Source: Thermodesulfobacteriota bacterium | GTDB taxonomy: Bacteria; Desulfobacterota; BSN033; UBA1163 | DNA length: 64,000 nt | Reading direction: 5' to 3' | NCBI GenBank assembly: GCA_026415035.1 | Contig: JAOAHX010000016.1 | Location: 1-64,000 of the forward strand | Shown here: positions 7,705 to 15,661 of the stretch, one piece after another | Layout of the letters: each line of letters starts with the position of its first letter | How positions within the stretch are numbered: position 1 is the first letter of the stretch | Program-made: the position numbers and the translations under genes | Notes under the pieces: generated by a model | What the model saw: the letters and a program-made list of their open reading frames with translations, nothing else | What the model was told of the DNA's origin: nothing | Database searches by the model: none

Positions 7705-9045
7705 CTATGCAAATTTCTTTTCAATGGCGGGGATCGCCTTTGGCAAGGCAAAGACGATCACCTTGTCTCCGGTCTCGAGGGCGCTCTTGCCGTGGGGGAT
7801 GATGACCTCATCCCGCCGGATGATCGCGGCGATCAGGGACCCTTGGGGCAACCCGAGGTCTTTGAGCGGCCTGCCCGTGATCTTGTTCGACTTCATCACC
7901 TCAAATTCGATCGCCTCCGCTTCGATCCCGTGAAACGTGGCGGCCGAGAGGATGGCCCCTCGACGGACGAAACGGAGTATGGCCGAGGCCGTCGAAAGGC
8001 GGACGTTGACGGTGGAGTCGATCCCGATGACCGGCAGGATCGGAAGATAGGTCGGTTTATTGACCAGGGCGATGGTCTTCTGGACCCCGAGATGCTTGGC
8101 CAACAGGCAGGAGAGGATGTTGTCCTCGTCATCGCCGGTGACGGCGATAAAGGCGTCCATGTTGAGGAGCCCTTCCCGGGCGAGGGTATCGATCTCGGTC
8201 CCATCGGCCTGGTAGACGGTGGTGCGTCTGAGCTGGGAGGCGATCTTCATCGATTTCTCTTTGTTCGATTCGACCAGGATCACCTCGACCCTCTCCTCCA
8301 GTTTGCCCGCCAGCCCCCTTCCGATCTTTCCGCCTCCCAGGATCATGATCCTCTCCAGCCTCTGGTCGGCCTTGCCCGCCAGGGAGAGGACAAGGGGGAG
8401 GCTTTCCCGCTTGGTCACCACGAAGATCTGATCGTTCTTGCTGAGATAGTCTTCTCCGGTGGGGATGATCGTCCGCTCGCCCTTCAGCATGGCCACCACC
8501 CGGAGATTTCGACGCTCCTCCTCCCGGCCGATCTCCTTCAGGGGCTTGTTCAGGTGCGGGCACTGCGCATCGAGCTTCAACCCGACCACCACGATCTTCC
8601 CGTTCTCGAATTCGATCACCTCGGAGGCGGAGGCGCGCATGAGGAGGCGGATGATCTCCTCGATCACCTCCTCTTCGGGGTGGATGAAGAGGTCGACCCC
8701 GAGGTCCTGGGGTTTCAGGATGGAAGAGGCCTCATAATAGTCTGGGTTTCTGACCCTGGCGATTTTCTTCTTCACCCCCATCTTCGAGGCGATCAGGCAG
8801 GCGATCAAATTGATCTCGTCCACCCCCGAGGCCGCGATCAGCATATCGACCGATTCCAGGCCCGCCTCTTTCAAGACCTTCATGCTCGAGGCATCGCCCT
8901 CGATCACCGAGACGTCGAGCATCTCCTGGGCGTGGGCGCATTTCTCCGGGTCGTTGTCGATCAGGACGAGATCGTGTTTTTCGAGCGAGAGCCTCTGGGC
9001 CAGGTAGAACCCAACCTCGCCGGCCCCGATGATGGCGATCTTCAT
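7705..9045 (-). CDS. trkA: Trk system regulatory protein TrkA
   Basis: A 446-residue cytosolic gating protein with two RCK modules. The first nucleotide-binding Rossmann domain starts at residue 1 (IIGAGEVGFYLAQRL), the second at about 229 (ILGGGKIGRGLAGKL); each is followed by a TrkA-C domain. NAD(H)/ATP binding to these domains controls K+ flow through TrkH. It sits between trkH and a second, single-module regulator (9071-9718), 25 bp apart, suggesting one transcription unit for both K+ systems. Length and order match canonical E. coli-type TrkA. Confidence 0.93.
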   Translation of the reverse strand: MKIAIIGAGEVGFYLAQRLSLEKHDLVLIDNDPEKCAHAQEMLDVSVIEGDASSMKVLKEAGLESVDMLIAASGVDEINLIACLIASKMGVKKKIARVRNPDYYEASSILKPQDLGVDLFIHPEEEVIEEIIRLLMRASASEVIEFENGKIVVVGLKLDAQCPHLNKPLKEIGREEERRNLRVVAMLKGERTIIPTGEDYLSKNDQIFVVTKRESLPLVLSLAGKADQRLERIMILGGGKIGRGLAGKLEERVEVILVESNKEKSMKIASQLRRTTVYQADGTEIDTLAREGLLNMDAFIAVTGDDEDNILSCLLAKHLGVQKTIALVNKPTYLPILPVIGIDSTVNVRLSTASAILRFVRRGAILSAATFHGIEAEAIEFEVMKSNKITGRPLKDLGLPQGSLIAAIIRRDEVIIPHGKSALETGDKVIVFALPKAIPAIEKKFA

Positions 9046-9070
9046 CGATCCTTCTTCCTGCCCCCTGCCT

Positions 9071-9718
9071 TCACCGAATCTTTTTGATGTCCTCCTCCCG
9101 GCCGAGGACGACGAGGATGTCGCTGTCCTTGATCACGAAATCGGCGCTGGGGATCAACCGGATTCGGTCGGGCAGCACCTCCCTCACCGCGATCACCTCG
9201 ATGTGATACCGGCTCCGGAGATGGAGCTCCCCGATGGCCTTCCCAAAAAAACTGGGAGGGGGGACCACTTCGCTGATGGTGTAATCTTCGGAAAGGGGGA
9301 TATAATCGAGGACGTTGGGCGAAATCAGGCTTCGGGCGATCTTGGCGGCCATCTCCTTTTCTGGGATGAGGACCTCTGTGGCCCCAACCTTCTCGAGAAC
9401 CTTCTTGTGATCTTCGTCGGGGGCCTTCACGATGATCCGCTTGACTCTCATCTCCCGGAGGTGAAGGGTGAGGAGGGTGGCGGCCGCCAGATCCTCACCG
9501 AAGGAGATGATGACCACGTCATCCTCCTGGAGGCCGATCGAATCCATCACCTCTTTGTCCGTTCCGTCCGCCAAGATCGCCTTGGTGGAATAGTCCTTGA
9601 TCTTCTGGAGGACGTCACGGTCTTTGTCGATGGCGATCACTTCGAAGCCATTCTCAAAAAGATCTTTGGCAATATTGAAGCCGAAGATCCCCAAGCCGAT
9701 CACCACCGCTCGTCTCAT
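9071..9718 (-). CDS. ktrA: Ktr-type potassium channel regulator (single RCK module)
   Basis: A 215-residue protein with one Rossmann-type RCK_N domain (VIGLGIFGFNIAKDLFENG, with the acidic nucleotide-ribose residue in AIDKD) and one TrkA-C domain (about 135-215, FFGKAIGELHLRSRYHIEV). This single-module form makes the octameric ring of the Ktr system, unlike the tandem TrkA next door. The ktrB gene lies 63 bp upstream in the same direction, so it is the probable partner. Confidence 0.88.
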   Translation of the reverse strand: MRRAVVIGLGIFGFNIAKDLFENGFEVIAIDKDRDVLQKIKDYSTKAILADGTDKEVMDSIGLQEDDVVIISFGEDLAAATLLTLHLREMRVKRIIVKAPDEDHKKVLEKVGATEVLIPEKEMAAKIARSLISPNVLDYIPLSEDYTISEVVPPPSFFGKAIGELHLRSRYHIEVIAVREVLPDRIRLIPSADFVIKDSDILVVLGREEDIKKIR

Positions 9719-9781
9719 CCGATCTCTCCCGATCCAGAAATCTCGACCCCATGGGTCAATCCCCTCCCCGCTCTCTCATCC

Positions 9782-11155
9782 TCACCCCACCATCACCCCT
9801 TCCTCGGCATAGACCAGGCTCCTCTTTCGACCGGACCTCGAAAGGGAATAGGCCAGGGTGAGAGGCCCCACCCTCCCGGCGAACATCATTAGAATGATCG
9901 CACATTTTTGGAGGTCGTTCAACTGCGGGGTCACCCCCATGGACAATCCGACCGTCCCGAAGGCCGAGACCACCTCGAAGAGATACTCCACGAAGAGTCG
10001 CCGGCTTTCGAGGGGGGCGAGGTCCTGTCCCCCGACCATCAAGAGAAAAGAGGTGACGAGGGAGATGGAGAAGGCCGAGGCGAAGATGATGGAGAGGGTG
10101 CGGCTGACCACCTCCTTGGGAATCGTCCGGGAAAAGAGGTTCACCTCCTCATTGCCCCGGAACCGGTTCCATATCATCAGGACGAGGAGGGCCGCGCTCG
10201 TCGTCTTGATGCCCCCTCCGGTCGATCCTGGAGAGGCCCCGATGAACATCAGAACGATCAGGAGGAGGAGGGTGGCATTCTTCAAGCCACTGATATCGAC
10301 CGTGTTAAACCCGCAGGTCCTCGGCGTCACCGACTGAAAAATGGAGGCCAGGAGTTGATTCAGGGGAGGCACCTCCCGGAGGACCCCCGTCCTTTCGAAG
10401 AGGTAGAAGAGGAGGGCTCCTAGGGTGATGAGGAGGGCCGTGGTCAGCAGGACCACCTTCGTGTGGAGGGAGAACCTCTTTTGATGGCCTCTCCCTCTCA
10501 AATAAATCTCATATTGCACAATGAACCCGATCCCTCCTGCAACCAACAGGCCGATCACCGCAACATTGACCAGCGGATCGCCCTGGTAACGCACCAGGCT
10601 GTCGGGAAAGAGAGAAAACCCGCAGTTGTTGAAGGCGGAAATGGCATGGTAGGCCGCCAAATAGAGGGCCCTCCAGGCCGGGAACTCTTGGGAAAATCGA
10701 ACGAAGAGGACGAGGGTCCCCGCCGATTCGAAGAGCAAGGTCGAAACCAAGATCGCTCTCAGGATGAGGAGGAGGTCCCCCCGTCGGGGTTGAAGATAGG
10801 TGGAAAGGATGATCTCCCTTCCTTTGAAGGAGATGCCCCGCCCCATGAGGACGAAGAAGATGGTGGAGAAGGTGATGATGCCCAACCCTCCGATTTGAAA
10901 CAGAAGGATCGTGACGACCTGTCCGAACAGGGAGAGGTCCCTTCCGTTATCGATGACCACCAGGCCGGTGACGCAGACCGCGGAGGCCGAGGTGAAGAGG
11001 GCATCGATGAGGCGAAGCTGGCCGTGGGCCGAGGCGATGGGAAGGGAGAGGAGGGCCGTGCCCACTAGAATGACGCCGGCAAAACTGAGAATGAAGATCC
11101 TCGAAGGGGTAAGGGTTCTCGATAAAAAGGGCTTGATCTGGACCGAGACACTCAT
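9782..11155 (-). CDS. ktrB: Ktr-type potassium/sodium-coupled uptake subunit KtrB
   Basis: A 457-residue membrane protein of the TrkH/KtrB family. The four pore-like segments read SASAVCVTGLVV, ISAFNNCGFSLF, VTPRTCGFNTVD and SAFGTVGLSMG, each with the filter Gly. The N-terminus LTPSRIFILSFAGVILVGT is typical of KtrB. The frame is open up to a TTG at 11215, but that TTG lies inside a good -35 box, so I place the start at the ATG at 11155 (about 25 nt after the predicted transcription start). KtrB proteins commonly couple K+ uptake to Na+, which fits the adjacent antiporter operon. Confidence 0.9.
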   Translation of the reverse strand: MSVSVQIKPFLSRTLTPSRIFILSFAGVILVGTALLSLPIASAHGQLRLIDALFTSASAVCVTGLVVIDNGRDLSLFGQVVTILLFQIGGLGIITFSTIFFVLMGRGISFKGREIILSTYLQPRRGDLLLILRAILVSTLLFESAGTLVLFVRFSQEFPAWRALYLAAYHAISAFNNCGFSLFPDSLVRYQGDPLVNVAVIGLLVAGGIGFIVQYEIYLRGRGHQKRFSLHTKVVLLTTALLITLGALLFYLFERTGVLREVPPLNQLLASIFQSVTPRTCGFNTVDISGLKNATLLLLIVLMFIGASPGSTGGGIKTTSAALLVLMIWNRFRGNEEVNLFSRTIPKEVVSRTLSIIFASAFSISLVTSFLLMVGGQDLAPLESRRLFVEYLFEVVSAFGTVGLSMGVTPQLNDLQKCAIILMMFAGRVGPLTLAYSLSRSGRKRSLVYAEEGVMVG

Positions 11156-11186
11156 GAAGAAACCTTTGACGATCGGACTTCGATCC

Positions 11187-11215
11187 AATTTACTCAATCT
11201 TTTTAGGCCTGTCAA
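11187..11215 (-). promoter_or_regulatory. Sigma-70-type promoter for ktrB-ktrA(-trkA-trkH)
   Basis: On the minus strand TTGACA (11210-11215), 17 nt, TAAATT (11187-11192). It decides the ktrB start, because an upstream TTG codon falls inside the -35 box. It is back to back with the promoter of the antiporter operon. Confidence 0.6.
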
Positions 11216-11232
11216 CCTCGCCGAACTCTCTC

Positions 11233-11261
11233 TTGACTATTTCAGACGCACCTTTTATGAT
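11233..11261 (+). promoter_or_regulatory. Sigma-70-type promoter for the Mrp-like antiporter operon
   Basis: TTGACT (11233-11238), spacer exactly 17 nt, TATGAT (11256-11261). Both boxes match consensus 5 of 6. Predicted transcription starts near 11268, leaving a leader of about 134 nt before mrpF. Confidence 0.62.
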
Positions 11262-11267
11262 CTGTCC

Positions 11268-11401
11268 GATTTTTAACAAGTAAGGGTAACGCCTCTCTGA
11301 TCATCGGGTTGAATCGGAGAGGTCAGAGGGATCTCCAATCCCTACCCAACGGATGGGAAAGACCGATTCCAAACCCCGGATAAGGGAGCGGGAGATTGAC
11401 G
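11268..11401 (+). promoter_or_regulatory. Structured 5' leader of the antiporter operon
   Basis: Between the predicted start point and the mrpF ATG lies a gene-free leader. CCTCTCTGAT (11292-11301) pairs with ATCGGAGAGG (11313-11322), ten base pairs with one G-U, around an 11-nt loop. A further GGGAT/ATCC-rich stretch follows. The SD-like GGGAGCGGGAG precedes the ATG at 11402. I see no T-run terminator. A regulatory RNA is possible but not recognised by eye. Confidence 0.35.
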
Positions 11402-11668
11402 ATGCTGGATCTCTTATTAGCCTTCTCCCTCCTCATCCTCATCTCCATCACCTTGAGCCTCTACCGTGGAGCCGTTGGCCCGGGCGTTTTTAATCGAGTG
11501 GCCGCGGTCAACGTCATCGGAACCAAGACCGTCGCCCTCCTGTTGGTCTTCGGATACCTCTTTGAAAGGCCCCTCTTCTTTGATATCGCCCTCCTCTACG
11601 CCATGTTGAATTTCATCGGGGTCTTGGTCATCGCCAAGTATCTCGAGAGAGGTGACCTATGGTCATAG
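11402..11668 (+). CDS. mrpF: Mrp/Mbh antiporter subunit F
   Basis: An 88-residue membrane protein with three predicted helices, matching MrpF/MnhF (RGAVGPGVFNRVAAVNVIGTK and a C-terminal NFIGVLVIAKYLERG). MrpF is a small structural subunit of cation/proton antiporter complexes. The ATG at 11402 is chosen because the GGGAGCGGGAG ribosome-binding site ends 7 nt before it; a TTG six bases upstream is inside that spacing. First gene of the operon; overlaps mrpG by 10 bp. Confidence 0.88.
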   Translation: MLDLLLAFSLLILISITLSLYRGAVGPGVFNRVAAVNVIGTKTVALLLVFGYLFERPLFFDIALLYAMLNFIGVLVIAKYLERGDLWS

Positions 11669-11988
11669 CCCATCTCTTGGTGGTCCCCTTTTTAGCGGGG
11701 GGCGTCTTCTTCTTGTTGGTGGGAGCCATCGGGCTGTTGAGGCTGCCCGATTTTTACACCCGCCTCCATGCCACAGGAAAGTGCGATACCCTGGGCGTCG
11801 GGCTCATCGTCCTGGGCCTCCTCATCTACCACCTCTTTCACTATCCCCAATATCCCCTCGTGCCGTTACGACTCGTCTTTCTGATCTTTTTCATCTTCGT
11901 CGCCAATCCCACGGCCACCCACGCCCTCATACGCGCAGCCTATCGGACCGGTTTGAAACCCTGGAAGGTCGGAGAGGAGAGGCGATGA
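11659..11988 (+). CDS. mrpG: Mrp/Mbh antiporter subunit G
   Basis: A 109-residue protein with three hydrophobic helices and the MrpG/PhaG signature: GAIGLLRLPDFYTRLHATGK, then TLGVGLIVLG and a C-terminal NPTATHALIRAAYRTG. It is a small membrane subunit of the antiporter complex. It overlaps mrpF at the start and mrpE by an ATGA junction at the end, indicating coupled translation. Confidence 0.92.
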   Translation: MVIAHLLVVPFLAGGVFFLLVGAIGLLRLPDFYTRLHATGKCDTLGVGLIVLGLLIYHLFHYPQYPLVPLRLVFLIFFIFVANPTATHALIRAAYRTGLKPWKVGEERR

Positions 11989-12512
11989 AACGGCCGAAGA
12001 AGAGAGAGGGATTTCTCCTCACCTTCCTTGTGATGTTCTTCTTCTGGGTCATCCTGTCCGGCCTCTTTGGCGCCTTTCACCTCATCGCCGGGCTTTTCAG
12101 CAGCGCCCTCGTGGCCTTGCTCTCCCATGACCTCCTGGTGCAGGGAAAGGCCGAAAAGCTCCTGACGAAGTCTTGGAGGCTCATTCGTTACATCCCGTGG
12201 GAACTTTGGCAGATCGTCCTGGCCAATTTCGACGTCGCCTATCGGGTGCTCCACCCCAAGTTGCCCATCGATCCCCGGATCTTCGAATTCGAAACCGACC
12301 TGAGAGGGGACTGGGCCCTGACCACCCTGGCCAACTCGATCACCTTAACCCCTGGGACCATCACCATCCAGGTGGAACCAGAGAGGGGAAGGTTTTTGGT
12401 CCACGGGATCTCCAAAGAGGCGGAAGAGGCCCTCACCCTCGAGCAGACGATGCAGAGAAAGGTGGGTCACGTCTTCATGGAACCTTCGATCAAAAAGGGG
12501 GACAGGGGATGA
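11985..12512 (+). CDS. mrpE: Mrp/Mbh antiporter subunit E
   Basis: A 175-residue protein of the MrpE/MnhE family. Two or three N-terminal helices (about 10-60) are followed by YIPWELWQIVLANFDVAYRV and the conserved soluble part with TLANSITLTPGTITI near residue 118. The start is the ATG at 11985, overlapping the mrpG stop; the frame is open further upstream but without family similarity. It ends in an ATGA overlap with the next gene. Confidence 0.9.
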   Translation: MKRPKKREGFLLTFLVMFFFWVILSGLFGAFHLIAGLFSSALVALLSHDLLVQGKAEKLLTKSWRLIRYIPWELWQIVLANFDVAYRVLHPKLPIDPRIFEFETDLRGDWALTTLANSITLTPGTITIQVEPERGRFLVHGISKEAEEALTLEQTMQRKVGHVFMEPSIKKGDRG

Positions 12513-12751
12513 CGATCTGGATCGACATTCTTCTCCTCTCCTTCGTCGTCGTCGTGGCGGTGGCGGCAGTGGTCATCAAGGACCTCTTGAGCGCCGTCAT
12601 CCTGCTGGGCGCCTACAGTTTTCTCATGGCCCTGCTCTGGGTGGAGATGCATTCGGTCGATGTGGGCTTCATGGAGGCGACCGTGGGCGCAGGGGTGACC
12701 ACCGCCTTTATGATCGCCGCCCTGAGCCGAACGACGAGGTGGGAAAAATAA
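12509..12751 (+). CDS. DUF4040 (MbhD-like) antiporter subunit
   Basis: An 80-residue protein with three hydrophobic helices. The pattern KDLLSAVILLGAYSFLMAL followed by MEATVGAGVTTAFMIAAL fits DUF4040, which occurs as MbhD in membrane-bound hydrogenases and as a domain in the MrpA C-terminal region of Mrp antiporters. Its start overlaps the mrpE stop (ATGA) and its stop overlaps the next start (TAATG). Confidence 0.82.
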   Translation: MTIWIDILLLSFVVVVAVAAVVIKDLLSAVILLGAYSFLMALLWVEMHSVDVGFMEATVGAGVTTAFMIAALSRTTRWEK

Positions 12752-13281
12752 TGAAATGGTTTAAGGCCACGGCCCTCGCCCTTCTCATCCTCCTCGGCCT
12801 CCTCTTCCTCTATGTGGTCGAGGACCTTCCGGAGTTCGGTGACCCCGGATCCCCTGCGATCCGGGCGGTGAAGCTTTTCGATCTCCCTCTCCTCTCTTTC
12901 GATACGGCCTTGGATCAAGGGAAGCCCCCCGAGGCGCTCCTCGACGCCCTGAGGCAGAGGGGATTTCCCCTTCCGGTCCGGATCGAAAAGGTGAGAGAAG
13001 GGGCGGCTGAGTGGATCGGTTACATTCCCAAGGAAGAGATCTATTACGACAAGGAAGAGAAGTACTACTGGATCGTCAAAGAGGGCCAGGAGCTCCGGAT
13101 CTTCCGATATGCCTTTGTCGTCCGTTGGTTCGAAAAAGGCCTCAAGGAGACGGAGGTCCCCAATATGGTCACCCACGGATTGGCCGATTACAGGGGTTAC
13201 GACACCCTGGGGGAGACGGTCGTCATCTTCACGGCGGGCGTCTCGGTCATTCTCCTGTTGAGGAGGCAGGGGAGGCTGTGA
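12751..13281 (+). CDS. MbhE-like antiporter subunit with a large insert
   Basis: A 176-residue protein. One N-terminal helix (about 8-28) and a C-terminal helix (about 150-172) frame it. The tail ADYRGYDTLGETVVIFTAG is the MbhE/MrpA-C signature. MbhE proteins are usually about 90-100 residues; here roughly 75 extra residues (about 42-115, rich in charged and aromatic residues, e.g. EIYYDKEEKYYW) sit between FGDPGSPA and the segment leading to NMVTHGLADYRG, on the outer face if usual topology holds. I take the ATG at 12751 in the TAATG overlap; an in-frame GTG at 12739 is possible. It ends in a GTGA overlap with mrpB. Confidence 0.72.
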   Translation: MKWFKATALALLILLGLLFLYVVEDLPEFGDPGSPAIRAVKLFDLPLLSFDTALDQGKPPEALLDALRQRGFPLPVRIEKVREGAAEWIGYIPKEEIYYDKEEKYYWIVKEGQELRIFRYAFVVRWFEKGLKETEVPNMVTHGLADYRGYDTLGETVVIFTAGVSVILLLRRQGRL

Positions 13282-13736
13282 AACCGCAAAAGGAATCGAA
13301 AAGCGTCGTCATCGAAACCGTCACCCGGATCATGATCCCCTTCATCCAGCTCTTCGCCCTTTACGTGGTCTTTCATGGATCGCTCGGCCCGGGCGGGGGC
13401 TTCCAGGGAGGGGCCATCTTCGCCTCCTCGTTCATCCTCTATGGGGTCGCCTTCCACCTCTTCCAGGCGAGGCAGAGGATCCCCGAATCGACCGTGACCT
13501 TTCTCAGCCCCGCGGGCGTGGGCCTCTATGCCGGCGTGGGCCTGCTCGGGCTTCTCTTCAGCCTGGGGGCCGCCCAGTATCTCAACTACGGATTCATCCC
13601 CTTCACCTCCCGTTTCGAGACCAATCGGGCCCTCGGAATCGACCTGGTGGAAATAGGGGTGGCCATCACGGTGATGGCCATCATGATCTCCATCTTCTTC
13701 GACCTCGCCGGAGGCCCAAAGGAAGGGGAGGGTTAG
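13278..13736 (+). CDS. mrpB: Mrp/Mbh antiporter subunit B
   Basis: A 152-residue MnhB/MrpB protein with four predicted helices and the family motif HGSLGPGGGFQGGAIFASSF in the first third. The start is GTG at 13278 overlapping the previous stop codon; the frame is open upstream only as a shadow. The C-terminal EIGVAITVMAIMISIFFDL is also typical. A small membrane subunit of the antiporter. Confidence 0.9.
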   Translation: MKPQKESKSVVIETVTRIMIPFIQLFALYVVFHGSLGPGGGFQGGAIFASSFILYGVAFHLFQARQRIPESTVTFLSPAGVGLYAGVGLLGLLFSLGAAQYLNYGFIPFTSRFETNRALGIDLVEIGVAITVMAIMISIFFDLAGGPKEGEG

Positions 13737-13740
13737 GTTC

Positions 13741-14130
13741 ATGTTCCAGTGGATCGCCGAAGAGGTCTTCGCCAAATACAACTACTGGGTTTCGATCTTG
13801 CTGATGCTCATCGGCTTCTATGCCATTATCCTGAAACAGAACCTCTTTAAAAAGATCATTGGCCTCAACATCTTCCAGACGGCCATCTTTCTCTTTTATA
13901 TCTCCCTGGGCTACGTCAAAAACGGGACCGCCCCGATCCTCAGCGAAGAGATGGTCCTCAAAGGCTACCAGTATGTGAACCCGTTGCCCCACGTCCTCAT
14001 CCTGACGGCCATCGTCGTCTCCGTGGCCACGACCGCGGTCGGGCTCTCGCTGATCATCCGGTTGAAGGAGGAATACGGAACGATCGAGGAGCCGGAGCTC
14101 CTGGAGGCCATCAAGAGGGGAGGGAAGTAG
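13741..14130 (+). CDS. mrpC: Mrp/Mbh antiporter subunit C (NuoK-like)
   Basis: A 129-residue protein with three helices, related to NuoK of complex I. Recognisable segments are GFYAIILKQNLFKKIIGLNI, QTAIFLFYISLGYV and PLPHVLILTAIVVSVATTAVG. It follows mrpB by 4 bp. In Mrp and Mbh complexes this subunit packs against the large D-type antiporter subunit encoded next. Confidence 0.9.
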   Translation: MFQWIAEEVFAKYNYWVSILLMLIGFYAIILKQNLFKKIIGLNIFQTAIFLFYISLGYVKNGTAPILSEEMVLKGYQYVNPLPHVLILTAIVVSVATTAVGLSLIIRLKEEYGTIEEPELLEAIKRGGK

Positions 14131-14131
14131 A

Positions 14132-15661
14132 GTGATCCCTCTTGTCGAACACCTTCCCATCTTGACCATCCTCGTCCCCCTCTTCTCCGCCTTCGCCACG
14201 CTCGTCGTAGGCTGGTTTCGAAAAGGCTCCTGCATCTTCTTCGTCTGGGCGGCCCTCTCGATCCAGTTCGTCCTGTCCTTATTCATCCTCCACCGTGTGC
14301 TGACCGATGGCCCCATCCGCTACTGGGTCGGGGGGTGGATGCCTCCGTGGGGCATCGAGCTGGTCGTGGACACCTTGAACGCCTACATCCTCCTCATCCT
14401 CCTCTTCCTCTGCCTCCTCTGCGCCGTCTATTCGAAGAGGAATATCGAACACGAACTCCCCCACAAGAGGGGCTCCTATTATACCCTCTTCCTCCTTCTG
14501 GTCGCGGGGCTCTGCGGGGCCACCCTCACCGGCGATATCTTCAATATGTTCGTCTTCATCGAGATCTTCTCCCTCTCTGCCTATGCCCTCATCGCCTCCC
14601 GCGGGAAGATCGCGCTCAAGGCCAGTTTTACCTACCTGATCTTGGGCTCCATCGGCACCTGTTTCTTCGTCCTCGGGATCGGATGCCTCTATTCGATCAC
14701 GGGGACCCTGAACATCCACGACCTGTCACTCCTCTTGCCTCCTTTTTACGGAAATAAGGTGATCAAGACCGCCTTCGTCTTCTTCCTCATCGGGCTGAGC
14801 ATCAAGATGGCCCTCTTCCCCTTCCACACATGGCTCCCCGATGCCCATGCCTTCGCCCCTGCGGAGGTGAGCGCCATCCTCTCCGGCATCATGATCGAGG
14901 TCTCCACTTACGCCTTCCTGAGGCTCGCCTTCTCGGTCTTCACGATTCAATTTCTGAAGGTCCTTCCCGTCTTCGATATCCTCTGTGCCGTGGCGGTGGC
15001 CGCCATCCTCTTCGGGTCGACGATGGCCATCTCCCAGGTCAACCTGAAGCGGATGCTCGCCTATTCGAGCGTCGCCAATATGGGCTATATCGTGCTCGGG
15101 GTCGGCCTCTCCCTCTCCACCAAGGAATCGCCCTGGGGGGGACTCAACCCCGCCCTGATCCACATCGCCAACCACGCCCTGATGAAGGGGTGCCTCTTCC
15201 TCGCGGCAGGGGCCTTCATCTATAAAGGCGAACTCTGGGAGATCCCCCAACTGGAAGGCCTGGCGAGGAAGATGCCCTACACCTGTGCCGCTTTCCTCGT
15301 CGCGGCCATCTCGATGATCGGGATCCCGCCCACCGTCGGGTTCGTCTCAAAGCTCTACCTCATCCTCGCCTCCATCGAAACCGGAAACTACCTCTTCGTG
15401 GCCGCCCTCCTGGTGAGTTCCCTTTTGAACCTGGTCTATTTCTGGAGGATCATCGAATCGATGTATATGAGACAGGGAGAGGCCGGACACGACGGTCACT
15501 CCTCCCACGGCTCCGGAGGGGAGGCCCCGATCGGCATGTTGATCCCCATCCTCCTCCTGGCCTCCCTCTGTATCGGGATGGGGATCGTCTGGTTGGCGAA
15601 GGCGCCGATCCCGATGCTCACTCAGATCAACCATCTCTTTGGATTGGGAAAGGGTCTATGA
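14132..15661 (+). CDS. mrpD: Antiporter-like subunit D (first copy)
   Basis: A 509-residue NuoM/MrpD-type proton-conducting subunit with about 14 helices. The TM5 glutamate is present (NMFVFIEIFSLSAY), as are the TM7 lysine (GLSIKMALFPFHTWLPDAH) and the TM8 lysine (VNLKRMLAYSSVANMGYI), the residues that form the hydrophilic proton path. A His-rich stretch (about 448-454) follows near the C-terminus. The start is the GTG at 14132, 1 nt after mrpC; it ends in an ATGA overlap with the second D-like gene. Confidence 0.92.
   Translation: MIPLVEHLPILTILVPLFSAFATLVVGWFRKGSCIFFVWAALSIQFVLSLFILHRVLTDGPIRYWVGGWMPPWGIELVVDTLNAYILLILLFLCLLCAVYSKRNIEHELPHKRGSYYTLFLLLVAGLCGATLTGDIFNMFVFIEIFSLSAYALIASRGKIALKASFTYLILGSIGTCFFVLGIGCLYSITGTLNIHDLSLLLPPFYGNKVIKTAFVFFLIGLSIKMALFPFHTWLPDAHAFAPAEVSAILSGIMIEVSTYAFLRLAFSVFTIQFLKVLPVFDILCAVAVAAILFGSTMAISQVNLKRMLAYSSVANMGYIVLGVGLSLSTKESPWGGLNPALIHIANHALMKGCLFLAAGAFIYKGELWEIPQLEGLARKMPYTCAAFLVAAISMIGIPPTVGFVSKLYLILASIETGNYLFVAALLVSSLLNLVYFWRIIESMYMRQGEAGHDGHSSHGSGGEAPIGMLIPILLLASLCIGMGIVWLAKAPIPMLTQINHLFGLGKGL

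Noticed and set aside
11156-11215. Extension of KtrB to a TTG at 11215
   Set aside because: The TTG is part of a good -35 box and a -10 box follows, so this segment would not be in the transcript.
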